DNA from: Antrihabitans auranticaus
GTDB lineage: Bacteria; Actinomycetota; Actinomycetes; Mycobacteriales; Mycobacteriaceae
Length of the DNA: 64,000 nucleotides
Assembly (NCBI RefSeq): GCF_016481275.1
Contig: NZ_JAEMNW010000005.1
Location: 285,882 to 349,881, forward strand
Reading direction: 5' to 3'
Each line of letters begins with the position of its first letter. Position 1 is the stretch's first letter. Shown here piece after piece: positions 61,801-64,000 of this stretch. Both the position numbers and the translations under genes were made by a program. The notes below the pieces were generated by a model that saw only the letters and a list, made by a program, of their open reading frames with translations, was not told the origin of the DNA and searched no databases.

Positions 61801-64000
61801 GGATCGAATCAGCAGGCGGGCCAACTTGTTTGCGCGCTCGTCGAGCTCGCGATACGTCAACGAGGAATCGGTATAGCGAACCGCGACGGAGTCGGCGTGC
61901 GTCGCTACCGCGGCGTCGAAGAGATCGACCAGAGTCACCGCCCGCGCAGCATCGTCGGCCGTGTCGGGGCCGCTCGAATTCCAGCGTTCGAGCACGTCGA
62001 CGCGTTCGCCGGCCCCGAGGATGTCGATCGCGCCGACCGGCGCCTCTGGGTCTGCGACGGCGCCGCGGAGAACGCGCATCAGGCGATCCGAAAATTCCGC
62101 AATGGTCTCGGGATCGAACAGTTCTGTGGCGTAGGTGATCTGCGCGGTCATGCCGCCGACACCGGAGTCGACAGGGTTCTGCGCGACCGTGAGCTGCAGG
62201 TCGAACTTCGCCATGCCCGCGTCGATATCGAGCACCTCGGCACCGACCCCGGGGAGCGCGAACTCGCGCTGCGGGATGTTCTGGAAGGTCAGCACCACCT
62301 GAACCAGCGGGTGGTGCGCCTGCGACCTCGTCGGGTCGAGAATCTCCACGAGACGCTCGAAGGGCAAGTCGGCGTTGGCAAATGCGGCAAGGTCGGTTTC
62401 GCGCGCCGTGCGCAGAATGTCGGCGAATCCGCGACCGGGATCGACCTCGGTCCGCAACACCAACGTGTTGACGAACATGCCGATCACATCGTCGAGGGCC
62501 TGCTCACCGCGGCCTGCGATGGGCGTGCCGATGGCGATGTCGGTCGTACCGGTCGAGCGGGCCGCCAAGATTGCCAAGGCCGCATGCATCACCATGAAGA
62601 GGGATGCACCGTGTGCGTGCGCCAGCTCTGCGAGGTCCTGGTGCAGGTCCGCGTCGATCGCGAAGTCGAAGGTGCGGCCACGGTTCGAGGCGACCTCGGG
62701 GCGCGGCCGGTCCATCGGCAGGTCGAGCTGTTCGGGCAGTTCGGCGAGCGTCCGCGTCCAATAGTCGACCTGCTTGGCGATCAGCGACGTCGGATCTTCT
62801 TCGGCACCGAGCAGTTCGCGCGTCCAGAGCGTGTAGTCGGCGTACTGCACCTCGAGCGCTTTCCAGGTCGGCGCTTCGCCGTCGACCCGCGCCGAGTACG
62901 CAACCATCACGTCGCGAGTCAGCGGGATCAGCGAGAAACCGTCGGAGCTGATGTGGTGCAGCACCAGCACGACCACGTGCTCGGTCGGCGAAAGCCGAAG
63001 CAGGCGGGCGCGGAAGGGCACTTCGCGGGTGACGTCGAAACCTGCCGACGCCAGCTCGACCAGTCGCGCGGGAAGCTCTGCTTCGGTGACCGTTTCGACG
63101 GTCAGTTCGATGTCGACCTCTGCGGTCGGTACAACGACCTGCACACCTGTGCCATCCACATCGGGGTAGACGGTGCGCAGCGATTCGTGCCTGGAAAGCA
63201 CGTCGCGCATGGCGGCTTGCATGGCGGCGACGTCGAGGTCGCCACTGAGGCGGACGGCGACCGGGATGTTGTTCGCACCGGATTCGGGGTCGAAGCGGTT
63301 GAGGAACCACATCCGTTGCTGGGCAAGCGAAAGTGGAATCTGCCTGGGTCGCTCGACGGCGGTCAGTGCGGCACGGCGCCCCTCGCCCGCGTGCGACTCG
63401 ACACGGACCGCGAGCGCACCGACCGTGGGCGCCTCGAATAGTTCGCGCACCCCGACGGCCGCGTCCAGTGCCGCGCCGAGCCGGGCTGCGACCTGCGTTG
63501 CGATCAGCGAGTTGCCGCCGAGTTCGAAGAAGTCGTCGTCGAGTCCGACACGGTCGATGCCGAGCACCTCGGCAAAGGTGTTGGCGACGATTTCCTCGAT
63601 CGGCGTGGTCGGGGCGCGGAAGACCTTCGCCTCGAACACGGGCGCGGGCAACGCCTTTCGATCCAGTTTGCCCGACGCGTTGAGCGGCAGCTCGTCGAGC
63701 ACGACGAAGGCCGACGGCACCATGTAGGCGGGTAGGCGGACGGCGAGTTCTTCACGAATGTCGTTCAGGTCGAACGGGAGTCGCGGATCCGCCACCACGT
63801 AGGCGACGAGCTGATCACCGGTGTTCGGATCCGTGCGGACGAGGACCACGGCCTGCGCGACCGGATCAACGGCGATGAGTGCGGCTTCGATCTCGCCGAG
63901 CTCGATACGCAAACCACGCAACTTCACCTGGAAATCGGTACGACCGATGTACTCCAACTCACCATCGACACCCCACCGCACCAAGTCACCCGTCCGGTAC
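33937..64000 (-). CDS. NRPS, giant upstream protein, 5' end outside window: (A)-T / 7x C-A-T / C-A-T-E / C-(decayed A)
   Basis: An uninterrupted reading frame of more than 10,000 residues (over 1 MDa) that is open at the right edge. The first visible residues are YRTGDLVRW, the A7 motif of an A domain, so the true start is upstream. In order: end of A0 and T0, C-A-T modules 1 to 7, module 8 (C-A-T-E), then a C domain and a decayed half A domain. T motifs lie near 63510, 60290, 57090, 53890, 50615, 47435, 44250, 41070 and 37860, spaced 3.18-3.27 kb. All nine C domains keep HHxxxDG. Codes predict Thr, X, Ser, X', Ser, X, X, then a D-aliphatic residue. The stop is TGA at 33937-33939. The unseen part should hold the loading module. 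Confidence 0.95.
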   Translation of the reverse strand, partial: YRTGDLVRWGVDGELEYIGRTDFQVKLRGLRIELGEIEAALIAVDPVAQAVVLVRTDPNTGDQLVAYVVADPRLPFDLNDIREELAVRLPAYMVPSAFVVLDELPLNASGKLDRKALPAPVFEAKVFRAPTTPIEEIVANTFAEVLGIDRVGLDDDFFELGGNSLIATQVAARLGAALDAAVGVRELFEAPTVGALAVRVESHAGEGRRAALTAVERPRQIPLSLAQQRMWFLNRFDPESGANNIPVAVRLSGDLDVAAMQAAMRDVLSRHESLRTVYPDVDGTGVQVVVPTAEVDIELTVETVTEAELPARLVELASAGFDVTREVPFRARLLRLSPTEHVVVLVLHHISSDGFSLIPLTRDVMVAYSARVDGEAPTWKALEVQYADYTLWTRELLGAEEDPTSLIAKQVDYWTRTLAELPEQLDLPMDRPRPEVASNRGRTFDFAIDADLHQDLAELAHAHGASLFMVMHAALAILAARSTGTTDIAIGTPIAGRGEQALDDVIGMFVNTLVLRTEVDPGRGFADILRTARETDLAAFANADLPFERLVEILDPTRSQAHHPLVQVVLTFQNIPQREFALPGVGAEVLDIDAGMAKFDLQLTVAQNPVDSGVGGMTAQITYATELFDPETIAEFSDRLMRVLRGAVADPEAPVGAIDILGAGERVDVLERWNSSGPDTADDAARAVTLVDLFDAAVATHADSVAVRYTDSSLTYRELDERANKLARLLIRSGVGPEALVAVSLPRSLELVVALLATVKAGGAYLPVDPTYPAERIEYMLSDAAPVCVVTTSDREVALPAGLPVIEIDAVALDELSAAPITDADRIAALRNSNPAYVIYTSGSTGRPKGVLIPHGNVVRLFANTQDAFGFGDTDVWTMFHSYAFDFSVWELWGPLLYGGTLVVVDYYTSRSPEQFLELLYREQVTVLNQTPSAFYQLAEADRQAGTQDRELALRYVVFGGEALELRRLGDWYGRHADDAPRLVNMYGITETTVHVSHRELDQPTVARATSSIVGRAIPGLRVYVLDGRLEPVPVGVPGEMYVAGVQLARGYLGQPALSAGRFVADPFGEPGSLLYRSGDVARWNREGELDYLGRADDQVKVRGFRIELGEIEAAVLAQDEVGQVAVIVREDIPGDQRIVAYAVAAPGATIEVDAVRDGAAELLPAYMVPSALVVVAAIPLTANGKLDRKALPAPAVETRVFRAPSTPIEEIVAEVFAEVLGLQRVGMDDDFFDLGGNSLIATRVVARIGAKLEASVPVRTLFEASTVGELAARLEWHTDRETRRPLVARPRPDEIPLSLAQQRMWFLNRFDPTSTAYNIPMALRLVGDLDVAALHDALSDVVARHESLRTVYPETADGPVQVVLPLSGAIPELTTVSVSADELHGALYELATTQFDVTIAVPLAVRLFAVDSGEYVLGAVMHHIAADGSSMAPFARDIVVAYSERSDGRSPAWEPLPVQYADFSIWQREVLGDESDETSLAAQQIDFWRGALADLPDQLDLPADRPRPANQSFLGGRIDFEIDAAVHGRLSQVARDYNSTLFMAMHAAFAGLLARLSGTGDIAVGTPVAGRGDAVLEDLIGMFVNTLVFRTQIDGGESFADLLGRVRHDDLQAMAHADVPFERLVEVLNPTRSTARHPLFQVGFSFQNLADTRLALPGLSVSALDIDTGVAQFDLQLIVSDRYTDDGTPAGMSAIFTFARDLFDTETVTGFADRFQRLLAEVSTDPSVAVGNVDLLAPDERRRVLVDWNATAHRLPTGATLAELFDAQVAATPHAVALVTDDEQLTYAEFDARVNRLARWLIEHGVRPESLVVLAMRRSVELVVAMYAVTKAGGAYVPVDPEHPADRIAYVLDTAAPVCILSTANENFAHGGQHSVVEIDGLDLAAYSAQPVADADRHAPLHAANTAYVIFTSGSTGRPKGVAVAHGAIVNQLRWKQAAFDLGTEDSVLLKTAATFDLSVWEFWSALVSGARLVIARAGGQQDPDYLLDRMRAEAVTTLHAVPSMVSMLSAAAAGPLPRSLRRVLAIGEALPAATARRFVDENTAQLYNLYGPTEAAVSVTSGLVTEIEGTSVSIGAPEWNTQVYVLDNRLQPVPVGVQGELYLAGDQLARGYYGRADLTADRFVASPFGVATGGRMYRTGDLVKWRSDGALTYVDRADFQVKIRGFRVELGEIETVLDAQDSVGSCAVVVHRDPHAGPQLVAYVTPAAAGAVDSAALRETLAAELPSYMVPAAFVVLEALPRNANGKLDRKALPEPVFEAREFRAPTTPVEAIVAQLFGDVLGLTAETDRVGLDDDFFALGGNSLVATQLAARLGKALDTKVPVRTVFEAPTVAALAARAEVHAGSGGRPALTVRERPEHPPLSLAQQRMWFLNRFDPASAVNNIPVAVRLTGALNTEALRSAVVDVIGRHEPLRTVYPEVGGRPYQLVLPVADALPDVRPIPVPAARLEQEIGAVVLTGFDVTREVPLRVRLFRVAPNEHVLVVVVHHISSDGFSMGPLTRDVMIAYAARAEGAQPAWSPLPVQYADYAMWQRDVLGAEDDPGSLLRSQLDYWTSALADLPEQLDLPSDRSRPAVATNRGARLHFTIPQQLHAEIAELARGRGASLFMVLHAAFAATLARLSGTSDIAVGTAIAGRGEAELDDLIGMFVNTLVLRTQFDAAAGFTDFLAHTREVDLGAFGHADVPFERLVEVLNPARSQARHPLFQVMLTLQNTGRLHFELPELSIDGVEADAVTAKFDLHLTATETFDGDASPAGIAVFIDYATDLFDQPSVGTFAERFLRVLETVVVDPETPLGDIELLAADERALVLSQWNSTGHEVPAATLVSLFEDQVARTPDAVALRFEGAELTYRELDASANRLARYLIGAGVGPEALVGLAIRRSTELVVAMYAVLKAGGGYVPLDPDQPEERIEYVLETAAPVCVLTTRRDEFTAGDVALVEVDTLDLSTFDDGPVTERLAPLSPQHTAYVIFTSGSTGRPKGVAVEHAAIVNRLLWMQAEYALDENDVVLQKTPATFDVSVWEFFWPLQNGARLVVARPDGHRDPAYLVATIRAEAVTTAHFVPSMLAVFVGHLADDKAGQGSISLRHVFASGEALPGGVAQRLRTLTGAALHNLYGPTEAAVDVTYHEVTDADVAAVPIGRPVWNTQLYVLDGRLSPVAVGVPGELYLAGDQLARGYLSRTDLTADRFVPNPFGGPGARMYRTGDLVVWNATGEVEYLGRTDFQVKLRGLRIELGEIETALSQLDSVSGSVVLVRSDERLGEQLVAYVVPASGSVVDVEELRAQLGAVLPGYMVPSAFVVLDEFPLNASGKLDRKALPAPVFEAKAFRAPTTPTEEIVTQVFAEVLGLAGESARIGLDDDFFALGGNSLVATQLVARLGAALDTTVGVRELFESPTVGGLAARVESHAGAGARAALVPQPRPAHIPLSLAQQRMWFLNRFDMGAVDESVGTPVEGNGRAEQAAALTAAAVNNIPVAVRLSGLLDRQALQVAVADVIARHESLRTVYPEVDGSAYQKIVSTARVIPDLSPIEVTESELRAEIAALVLSGFDVTAEVPFRARLFEISPTEHVLALVVHHISADGFSMGPLTVDVMTAYSARVDGGEPAWTPLPVQYADYAIWQRAVLGSENDPNSLLARQIDFWATALNGIPDQIDLPADRPRPPVASGRGATHAFEIPPATHHGLGELARTNGATLFMVAHSALAVLLSRLSGTDDIVIGTPVAGRGERALDDLIGMFVNTLVLRTQVDTDASFDDLVTRVRQVDLDAFGRADVPFERLVEVLNPARSQARHPLFQVMLSFQNAGQTALELPGLSVSGVDLDVALAKFDMQLTLTERVDTDGTAAGLSAELNYATDLYDAATIEAFGERFVRILDAVVADGAGAIGDLELLDRVEIEEVVHARNLTEVPLGAGGLVLDRFHEQVARTPDVVALVGPDDRLTYGELAARVHRLARHLVAAGVGPETLVALAMRRSIDLVTAIYAVLEAGGGYVPLDLDQPVERVDYVLETAAPVVVLTTKRDGFASEREVVVLDDLELDGLSAEPLADADRRAPLRTDNAAYVIFTSGSTGRPKGVAVSHRSVVNQLRWIATQYEIGVDDVVLLKTPATFDVSVWELFAATASGARLVVATADGHRDPQYLARVIADHAVTMTSFVPSMLAVFAAGIAAGEADSLRALLVAGEALTADTVAAIRRVCSAEVYNLYGPTEFTVHATHTPVSRAVRGPVPIGFPVWNAQAYVLDSRLHPVPDGVAGELYLAGDQLARGYFGRPDLTADRFVPNPFGANGSRLYRTGDLVRWQAPADSRPELEYLGRTDFQVKLRGLRIELGEIEAALSSEDSVAQSVALVLSDPHLGDQLVAYVVAAEGRSVDPTALSAAVAATLPSYMVPSAIVALDAMPLSANGKLDRRALPAPTFQQRAFRAPSTPIEEIVANTFAAVLGLGAGRVGLDDNFFDLGGNSLIATQVAARIGAALGLVVPVRMLFEAPSVGALAARAESHAGHGRAPLVPQERPDRIPLSLAQQRMWFLNRFDSDSAVNNIPAVVQLTGALDVGALQAAVADVVERHETLRTIYPDSDGYAYQQILPAGRTAPGLQSIPVAPADVAAAVVGEIGAGFDVTASVPFRAKLLQVADELHVLILVAHHIASDGWSMGPLARDIMVAYAARSRDEEPTWAPLTVQYADFALWQQQVLGSEDDPSSLIAEQVRYWTEALAGIPDQLDLSADRPRPAVASNSGAVYAHEIGADVHRRLGELARQRGVTMFMATQSALAILLARLSGTDDIVIGTPVAGRGEAALDDLIGMFVNTLVLRSRVDPDVSFAQLLAQVRETDLAAFGNADLPFERLVDVLNPARSQARHPLFQVMLSFQNTADVTLELPGLRADGYDFEAAIAKFDLQFVVTERYDGDGVPAGLAVEILYATDLFDESTVAAIARRFSRVLDVVGNDPELPVGAVELLDPAERRQLLVGWNDTAHAVDSAATLVSLWESQVEASPDAVALVFEGSELTYGELAVRVNRLARWLITQGVGPDSMVALGMRRSFDLVIGMYAVVVAGGAYVPVDPDHPAERIDYILDTARPVCVLSTRSDDFVATDAILIDELDLAGLSAEPVTDAERLAPLRAENAAYVIFTSGSTGRPKGVAVSHGAIVNRLVWMQSAYGLDADDVVLQKTPATFDVSVWEFFWPLQVGARLVVARPDGHRDPAYLVDVIESQRVSTAHFVPSMLAVFVAHLAESGAQRARSLRHVFASGEALPGAVAQRFRQFTGAALHNLYGPTEAAVDVTFHEVTDADVSGVSIGAPVFNTQVFVLDSRLRPVPVGVAGELYLAGVQLARGYVARPDLSADRFVANPFGAAGERMYRTGDLVVWNSGGEIDYLGRTDFQVKLRGLRIELGEIETALIGLDAVAQAVVLVRNDANTGDQLVAYLVADPRAILDPAAVRTELALTLPGYMVPSAFVVLDELPLNASGKLDRKALPAPVFEAKVFRAPTTPIEEIVANTYADVLGIDRVGLDDDFFELGGNSLIATQVAARIGAALDATVGVRELFEAPTVAALAVRLGQLQSGGRTRPRLTAGERPQRLPLSAAQQRYWFLNQFDTTSAVDNIPVAVRLTGRLNVAALESAIGDLIARHESLRTVYPDSADGPRQLILPAAEVVRPLEPEQVTEDELPAKVFALAMTAFDVTVQVPLKVALFELSPTDYALAMVAHHVSADGSSMGPLTRDLMSAYFARSQGDYPDWAPLPVQYADYALWQRELLGDEADPESLAARQVAYWQRALAGAPDQLELPADRPRPAVQSFRGKSLRFTIDPHMHRELLALAREQNASLFMVVHAALAVLLARLSGSDDISVGTPIAGRGEAELDDLIGMFVNTLVFRTEIDASESFAQLVARVRETDLEAFANADVPFERIVEVLNPVRSTARNPLFQIGLSFQNLADTSFELPGLRVGSVELDVQLAKTDLQLTLADRHEDGEPAQILGEFTYATDLFDESTVAGFVNRFLRIVESVVADRTRAVGDIGLLDDDEQRTTLVARNDTAHDVPAATLVDLFDAQVAATPDAVALVSDGEQLTYREFDSRVNRLARRLIASGVGAESLVALGMRRSVELVVGMYAVVKAGGAYVPIDPDLPAERTGYVLDTAAPVCVLTSAGDAFEWSGIPTVLVDDETADVADSPIAATERLAPLRPGNTAYVIFTSGSTGRPKGVAVTHSAIVNQLLWKKAEFGLGNDDSVLLKTAATFDLSVWEFWSALVSGGRIVLASADGHRDPGYLTRLLAAEAVTTLHVVPSMLDALLTESNNALPATLRRVLAIGEALPAATARRMLERADGPALFNLYGPTEAAVSVTFGEVAEVSAGSVPIGRPEWNSQVYVLDSRLHPVPDGVAGELYLAGDQLARGYYGRADLTADRFVANPFGPVGSRMYRTGDLVSWSTDGRLNYVGRTDFQVKLRGFRIELGEIETALTEQESVAQVAVIVRSDARLGDQLVAYVVPTAGATGDPAAIRSALGERLPSYMVPNAIMILDALPLNVNGKLDRKALPQPVFDKQAFRAATTPVEEIVAGVFAEVLGLGSTRVGMDDDFFALGGNSLLATQVATRIGAALDTRVAVRTLFEAPTVGALAAKVEQNAGAGGRQALVAQHRPAHIPLSLAQQRMWFLNRFDTESAAYNVPMAVRLTGKLDISALQSAIADVTARHEVLRTIYPETADGPVQVILSPTQATPELRIVEVSADEISTAAAAFTSTAFDVTVQVPLRVGLFRLAPEEHVLALVVHHISGDGSSVGPLTRDVMVAYAARAAGEAPGWPPLPVQYADYALWQRAVLGDERDPDSVAAQQVAYWRESLAGLPDQLDLPTDRPRPAVQTFAGGTVELAIDADVHRGLVDMARAQGATLFMVVHTALAALLSRLSGADDIAIGTPVAGRGERAVEDLIGMFVNQLVFRSTIDLGEPFAQLLARQRETDLHAFANADIPFERLVEVLNPSRSTARHPLFQVGLSFQNLGQSSLQLPGLEVSGLDLDVELSQFDLHLIVTDRYDDAGAATGITGFFTYAADLFDEATVQSFADRFVRLLGAVITDPQTRVGDIELLAPAERAQLLDGWNDTAHAVDESMTLVSLFDEQVARCADADAVIFGDQRLTYAEFDERVNRLARWLIGQGVGPESLVALGMRRSLELVVAMYAVAKAGGGYVPIDPDHPADRTAYVLDTARVSLVLTTSGTGLDVTGTRVVELDTLSLAAIDAAPVRPQERTAPLRPTNSAYVIFTSGSTGRPKGVAISHGAIVNQLAWKRAEYALDLGDAVLLKTAATFDLSVWEFWSALTSGAALVIASADGHRDPAYVNALIRDESVTTLHVVPSMLDALLIESGGRLGSGLRRVLAIGEALPATVAQRFRKANPDVRLVNLYGPTEAAVSVTEHLVTGRDTVSVSIGSPEWNTQVYVLDSRLRPVPAGVTGEVYLAGAQLARGYYGRADLSAERFVAAPFASGARMYRTGDLAAWNADGELNYRGRSDFQVKVRGFRIELGEIEAALLARPEIASAAVVDRTDPHLGTQLVGYVVPAAAAVIDTLDLAHTLAAELPSYMVPAAFVVLDALPLNVNGKLDRKALPEPAFEAREFRAPSTPIEEIVAGIFAEVLGLERVGVDDDFFALGGNSLLATQVTARIGAALDARVPVRTLFEAPTVQALAARAEQHAGVGGRRALTAGPRPERIQLSLAQQRMWFLNQFDTASAVNNIPVAVRLTGDLDVAALQRAVADLVERHETLRTVYPSDDGNAYQVILPAAGVVPDLTPVDVGANDLRDRIVEVASAGFDVTTEVPLRANLFRVVQDSAASVQEYVLVFVAHHISADGWSMGPLTRDVMVAYAARTRDEAPSWAPLPVQYADFSLWQRDVLGAESDPASLISAQADYWKHALAGVPDELNLPTDRPRPTTQSFAGGRVNFRIDAQLQGELQKIGRAQGSTLFMVLHTALAVFLARLSGTDDIAIGTPIAGRGESELDDVIGMFVNTLVLRSHVQPHLTFGELLTRTKDADLQAFAHADIPFERLVEVLNPERSTARHPLFQVALSFENLPESGFELPGLHVGAVDLDAEIAKFDLSLTLREANSAVDPEGGIYAEFSFARDLFDEDTVALFAERFVRLLTEVTASPETAVGDLALLSEIEYEALTHVHGDDVMTGGLLPDELSRGAQLDPDKPAVRYLGRSITYRELDETSSRLARVLIGRGVGPEKLVALAFPRSYDMVAAVWAVTKSGGAHVPVDPTYPEDRVRHMLTDSGAVVGITSREFVGQLPDDVEWLVIDDPETAALCAAESPAPVTDEDRLAPLRLFHPAYVIYTSGSTGMPKGVTVTHSGMGGLVDAATDLYHLQSHHRFLHICSPSFDPSVLEWTAAFYNGATLVIVPSNIIGGPDLGELLRTEKVTHTIVTPAVLGTVDPRGITDLEVVSVGGDVTTPELLAKWQPGRKYFNGYGPTETTIISSFASLRPGQHITIGKPIHGMSAMVLDQRLNPVPVGVAGELYLAGGALARGYHNRAGLTADRFVPNPWGEPGARMYRTGDVVRWYDIGKASGRASELELDYVGRSDFQVKVRGFRIELGEIDAVLAGHPDVEYAITVGRETAAGATILVSYVLGTPGASVDSAALIEYAGRSLPPHMVPSAVVVLDEIPLTPVGKLDRRALPEPVLEAREFRAPTTEAEAIIAAVFADVLGVEQVGLDDSFFAMGGDSILSIQLVSRAKARGIVFSPRDVFERRSVASLAEVATIGESAGPAVLAELPGGGVGTIPLTPIMAAVLGAGGSHDRFSQTMSLRLPADIDQDMLVGTIEAVFDHHDVLRSRLTHTETGWEFEALERGSVDVAALVHRVAVPADTAGAELAELASAELDSAMGRLDPAAAAMVQFVWFDFADDRAGILLVVGHHFVVDGVSWRILIPDFAVAWSQRNAGQPVSLPANGTSMRRWAHALVEEAHSTQRRAELPVWREITATADPALGKRAFDPAVDTFATVERVEVRLSADVTNALLTTIPRLYRGGVNDGLLAALALAIAKWRSGRGVQAPATLVRLEGHGREEGVVAGADLSRTVGWFTSSYPVRLDLGGIDIADAFAAGAAAGSAIKAVKEQLLAVPDRGIGYGLLRYLDAETGAELDDAVDAQISFNYLGRISAGEVPAALRELGWVPTGDLGELSAEMDLDMPANGVVDINAIVTDGDDGPQLGAAFAFPSGVLSRGEVEQLVALWQDALGALARHAEQPGAGGFTPSDLPLIRVPQQEIELWERQYPGLSDAWPLSPLQSGLLFHAMMTATTVDVYTMQAVLDLTGTVDTERLRNAAQGIIDRYANLRSAFVIDSDGGAVQVVLDRVDVPWREVDLTDLPEDDRVAQLRRVLAQDQAEHFDMAAAPLIRFTVVRTAADQLHLAITSHHILLDGWSMPLLMRDLLVLYAVRGDHSVLERVTPYRNFLQWLSKRDRQESLTAWSNALAGFSEPTLLATSAQPGAETYEIDKLITHIDAADTRRIVEFCASVGVTVNTLIQSAWAIVLGRMTGHEDVVFGATVSGRPPELTGVEAMVGLFINTLPVRVRLDNGATVAELLERLQGQQADLLDHHYVGLTEIQKAAGVPTMFDTLLVFESYPIDRAALAEASAVDGMRVTGVGVNDATHYPMTLLVTVAETVELTMKFLLSQFTRAEVETLAARMRMVLDELVADPTVLVRDIEILDRAEREQILADSGAGAPEPAEDRISGQTLPQLLANVVEDDPEAPALAIGDEEISYDELDERSSRLARVLIERGVGPEAVVAVGLPRSVESVVAMWAIAKAGAGVIRTQPDVSAEAIAEFGIAHGVTEQAHADALPDGVDWLVLDEPAVVERVEAAPSHPVSYADRTGPLLDSHPALVTYAGSTSRVVSQAEAVTLATALRNQYDLDFESRTYVAAGADAQAELLEFLLVATTGAAVVIGSADVGEVIADVLADAWVTHAFVSAGQLADLDADGLDDLAAIVVVDGEPDASAVERLSSGPQVFTDGLVIAPGRDGVRNATD
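34837..36220 (-). other. Module 9, first half: C domain
   Basis: It opens with WPLSPLQSG (about 36180) and has [11 protein letters not shown] (about 35760-35790), the form that accepts a D donor from the epimerase just before it. [12 protein letters not shown] and [11 protein letters not shown] are intact. The acceptor A-T is at the start of the middle protein (30401-33779). Confidence 0.85.
36221..40905 (-). other. Module 8: C-A-T-E, predicted D-aliphatic residue
   Basis: C (about 39500-40905) has [10 protein letters not shown] and carries a few extra residues just before it ([13 protein letters not shown]). A (about 38020-39480) belongs to the SPSFDxSVLE subtype; code D-P-L-I-S-G-G-I-I-K, aliphatic-like but unassigned. 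T reads [10 protein letters not shown] (near 37860), with Met for the usual Leu. E (about 36260-37715) keeps [40 protein letters not shown] and FNYLG. Confidence 0.87.
40906..44092 (-). other. Module 7: C-A-T, code DLWHLILVSK
   Basis: C has [14 protein letters not shown] and [11 protein letters not shown] (about 41220-42680) reads [25 protein letters not shown] and [11 protein letters not shown], giving D-L-W-H-L-I-L-V-S-K. T has [10 protein letters not shown] (near 41070). Substrate unassigned; the same code occurs in modules 2 and 6. Confidence 0.85.
44093..47278 (-). other. Module 6: C-A-T, code DLWHLILVSK
   Basis: The C domain opens with a variant motif, [15 protein letters not shown] (about 47220-47265), and has [11 protein letters not shown] (about 44400-45890) gives D-L-W-H-L-I-L-V-S-K. 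T has [10 protein letters not shown] (near 44250). No epimerase. Confidence 0.85.
47279..50466 (-). other. Module 5: C-A(Ser)-T, with an A-core tract of different codon use
   Basis: C has [11 protein letters not shown] (about 47580-49060) gives D-V-W-H-F-S-L-V-D-K, the serine code. The A core (about 48240-49050) uses clearly more GGT, TTG, GTT, GAT and GTG codons than the rest of the gene. T has [10 protein letters not shown] (near 47435); the end of A plus T is almost the same as in module 0. Confidence 0.88.
50467..53735 (-). other. Module 4: C-A-T, code DVWSLALVHK, C domain with an insertion
   Basis: The C domain carries about 24 extra residues right after its first motif (53580-53665), then [10 protein letters not shown] as usual. 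A (about 50770-52250) gives D-V-W-S-L-A-L-V-H-K, unassigned, as in modules 10 and 11. T has [10 protein letters not shown] (near 50615). Confidence 0.85.
53736..56930 (-). other. Module 3: C-A(Ser)-T
   Basis: C opens with [14 protein letters not shown] and has [11 protein letters not shown] (about 54040-55530) reads [25 protein letters not shown] and [11 protein letters not shown], giving D-V-W-H-F-S-L-V-D-K, which fits published serine codes. T has [10 protein letters not shown] (near 53890). Confidence 0.9.
56931..60140 (-). other. Module 2: C-A-T, code DLWHLILVSK
   Basis: C has [14 protein letters not shown] and [11 protein letters not shown] (about 57240-58720) reads [25 protein letters not shown] and [11 protein letters not shown], giving D-L-W-H-L-I-L-V-S-K, unassigned. 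T has [10 protein letters not shown] (near 57090). Confidence 0.85.
60141..63360 (-). other. Module 1: C-A(Thr)-T
   Basis: C has [11 protein letters not shown] (about 60420-61950) reads [27 protein letters not shown] and [12 protein letters not shown], giving D-F-W-N-V-G-M-V-H-K, threonine. T has [10 protein letters not shown] (near 60290). L-Thr is predicted. Confidence 0.9.
63361..64000 (-). other. Module 0: end of A domain plus T (rest outside window)
   Basis: Starts inside A7 (YRTGDL), then A8 ([20 protein letters not shown], about 63890-63955), A10 ([10 protein letters not shown]) and T with [10 protein letters not shown] (near 63510). The pocket-forming core is outside, so the substrate cannot be read. 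The visible part is nearly the same as the matching part of module 5. Confidence 0.85.

Noticed and set aside
40906..63360. Dual condensation/epimerisation domains in the C-A-T modules
   Set aside because: These C domains have the ordinary SLAQQR opening and one HHxxxDG motif, and do not show the extended second His motif of dual domains.
37860..63520. Regular repeats every 3.2 kb as a tandem array or transposon series
   Set aside because: They are the C-A-T modules of one reading frame; no terminal inverted repeats or transposase genes are present.
33984..63984. Start of the giant NRPS at 63984
   Set aside because: That codon is TTG inside the A7 motif (YRTGDL); the frame continues unbroken to the window edge, so the real start is outside.
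3383..64000. Siderophore cluster
   Set aside because: No salicylate/DHB starter, ornithine hydroxylase or iron-box sequence is visible, and no A domain gives a known hydroxyornithine code.

Overview
The window is high-GC DNA from an actinomycete, most likely a mycolic-acid-containing member of the Rhodococcus/Nocardia/Gordonia group. This rests on high third-position GC, an antigen-85-like mycolyltransferase-family protein, and NRPS style; the genus is inference. About 60 of the 64 kb is one giant non-ribosomal peptide synthetase (NRPS) locus, read entirely on the minus strand from the right edge leftwards.

Layout from left to right. Positions 1-932 (+) hold the last 21 residues of one ABC-2 membrane permease and a complete second one, joined by a TGATG overlap; this looks like the membrane half of an exporter. 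Positions 1159-2091 (+) encode a secreted class-2 lipase. A perfect 17-bp hairpin with flanking A/T runs (2144-2180) separates it from a convergent secreted antigen-85-like esterase (2192-3247, -). Then come three NRPS genes: 3383-17089 (4568 aa, with the only thioesterase), 17145-33779 (5544 aa) and 33937-64000 (more than 10,000 aa; its start lies beyond the window).

In translation order, and numbering modules only from the right edge, the line has 17 modules (0-16). The right-most protein carries partial A0-T0, seven C-A-T modules (1-7) about 3.2 kb apart, module 8 (C-A-T-E), then a C domain followed by a decayed, truncated A domain. The middle protein starts directly with A-T-E (completing module 9), then C-A-T-E (10), C-A-T (11), C-A-T (12), and again ends in C plus a decayed half A domain. 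The left protein starts with A-T (completing module 13), then C-A-T (14), C-A-T-E (15) and C-A-T-TE (16). Thus both protein junctions split a module between C and A, and each upstream protein keeps a catalytically dead, acidic A-domain relic facing an arginine-rich N-terminus on its partner. This is the most unusual feature of the window.

Specificity residues read by hand give Thr for modules 1, 12, 15 and 16, and Ser for modules 3 and 5. Two recurring ten-residue codes that I cannot assign (DLWHLILVSK in modules 2, 6, 7; DVWSLALVHK in modules 4, 10, 11) and one related single code (module 14) fill most other positions. Modules 8, 9 and 13 have Val-like aliphatic codes. E domains predict D residues at 8, 9, 10 and 15. 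The product should be a Ser/Thr-rich peptide of at least 17 residues. The loading module, any acyl starter, an MbtH-like protein, tailoring enzymes and the transporter ATPase are not in the window.
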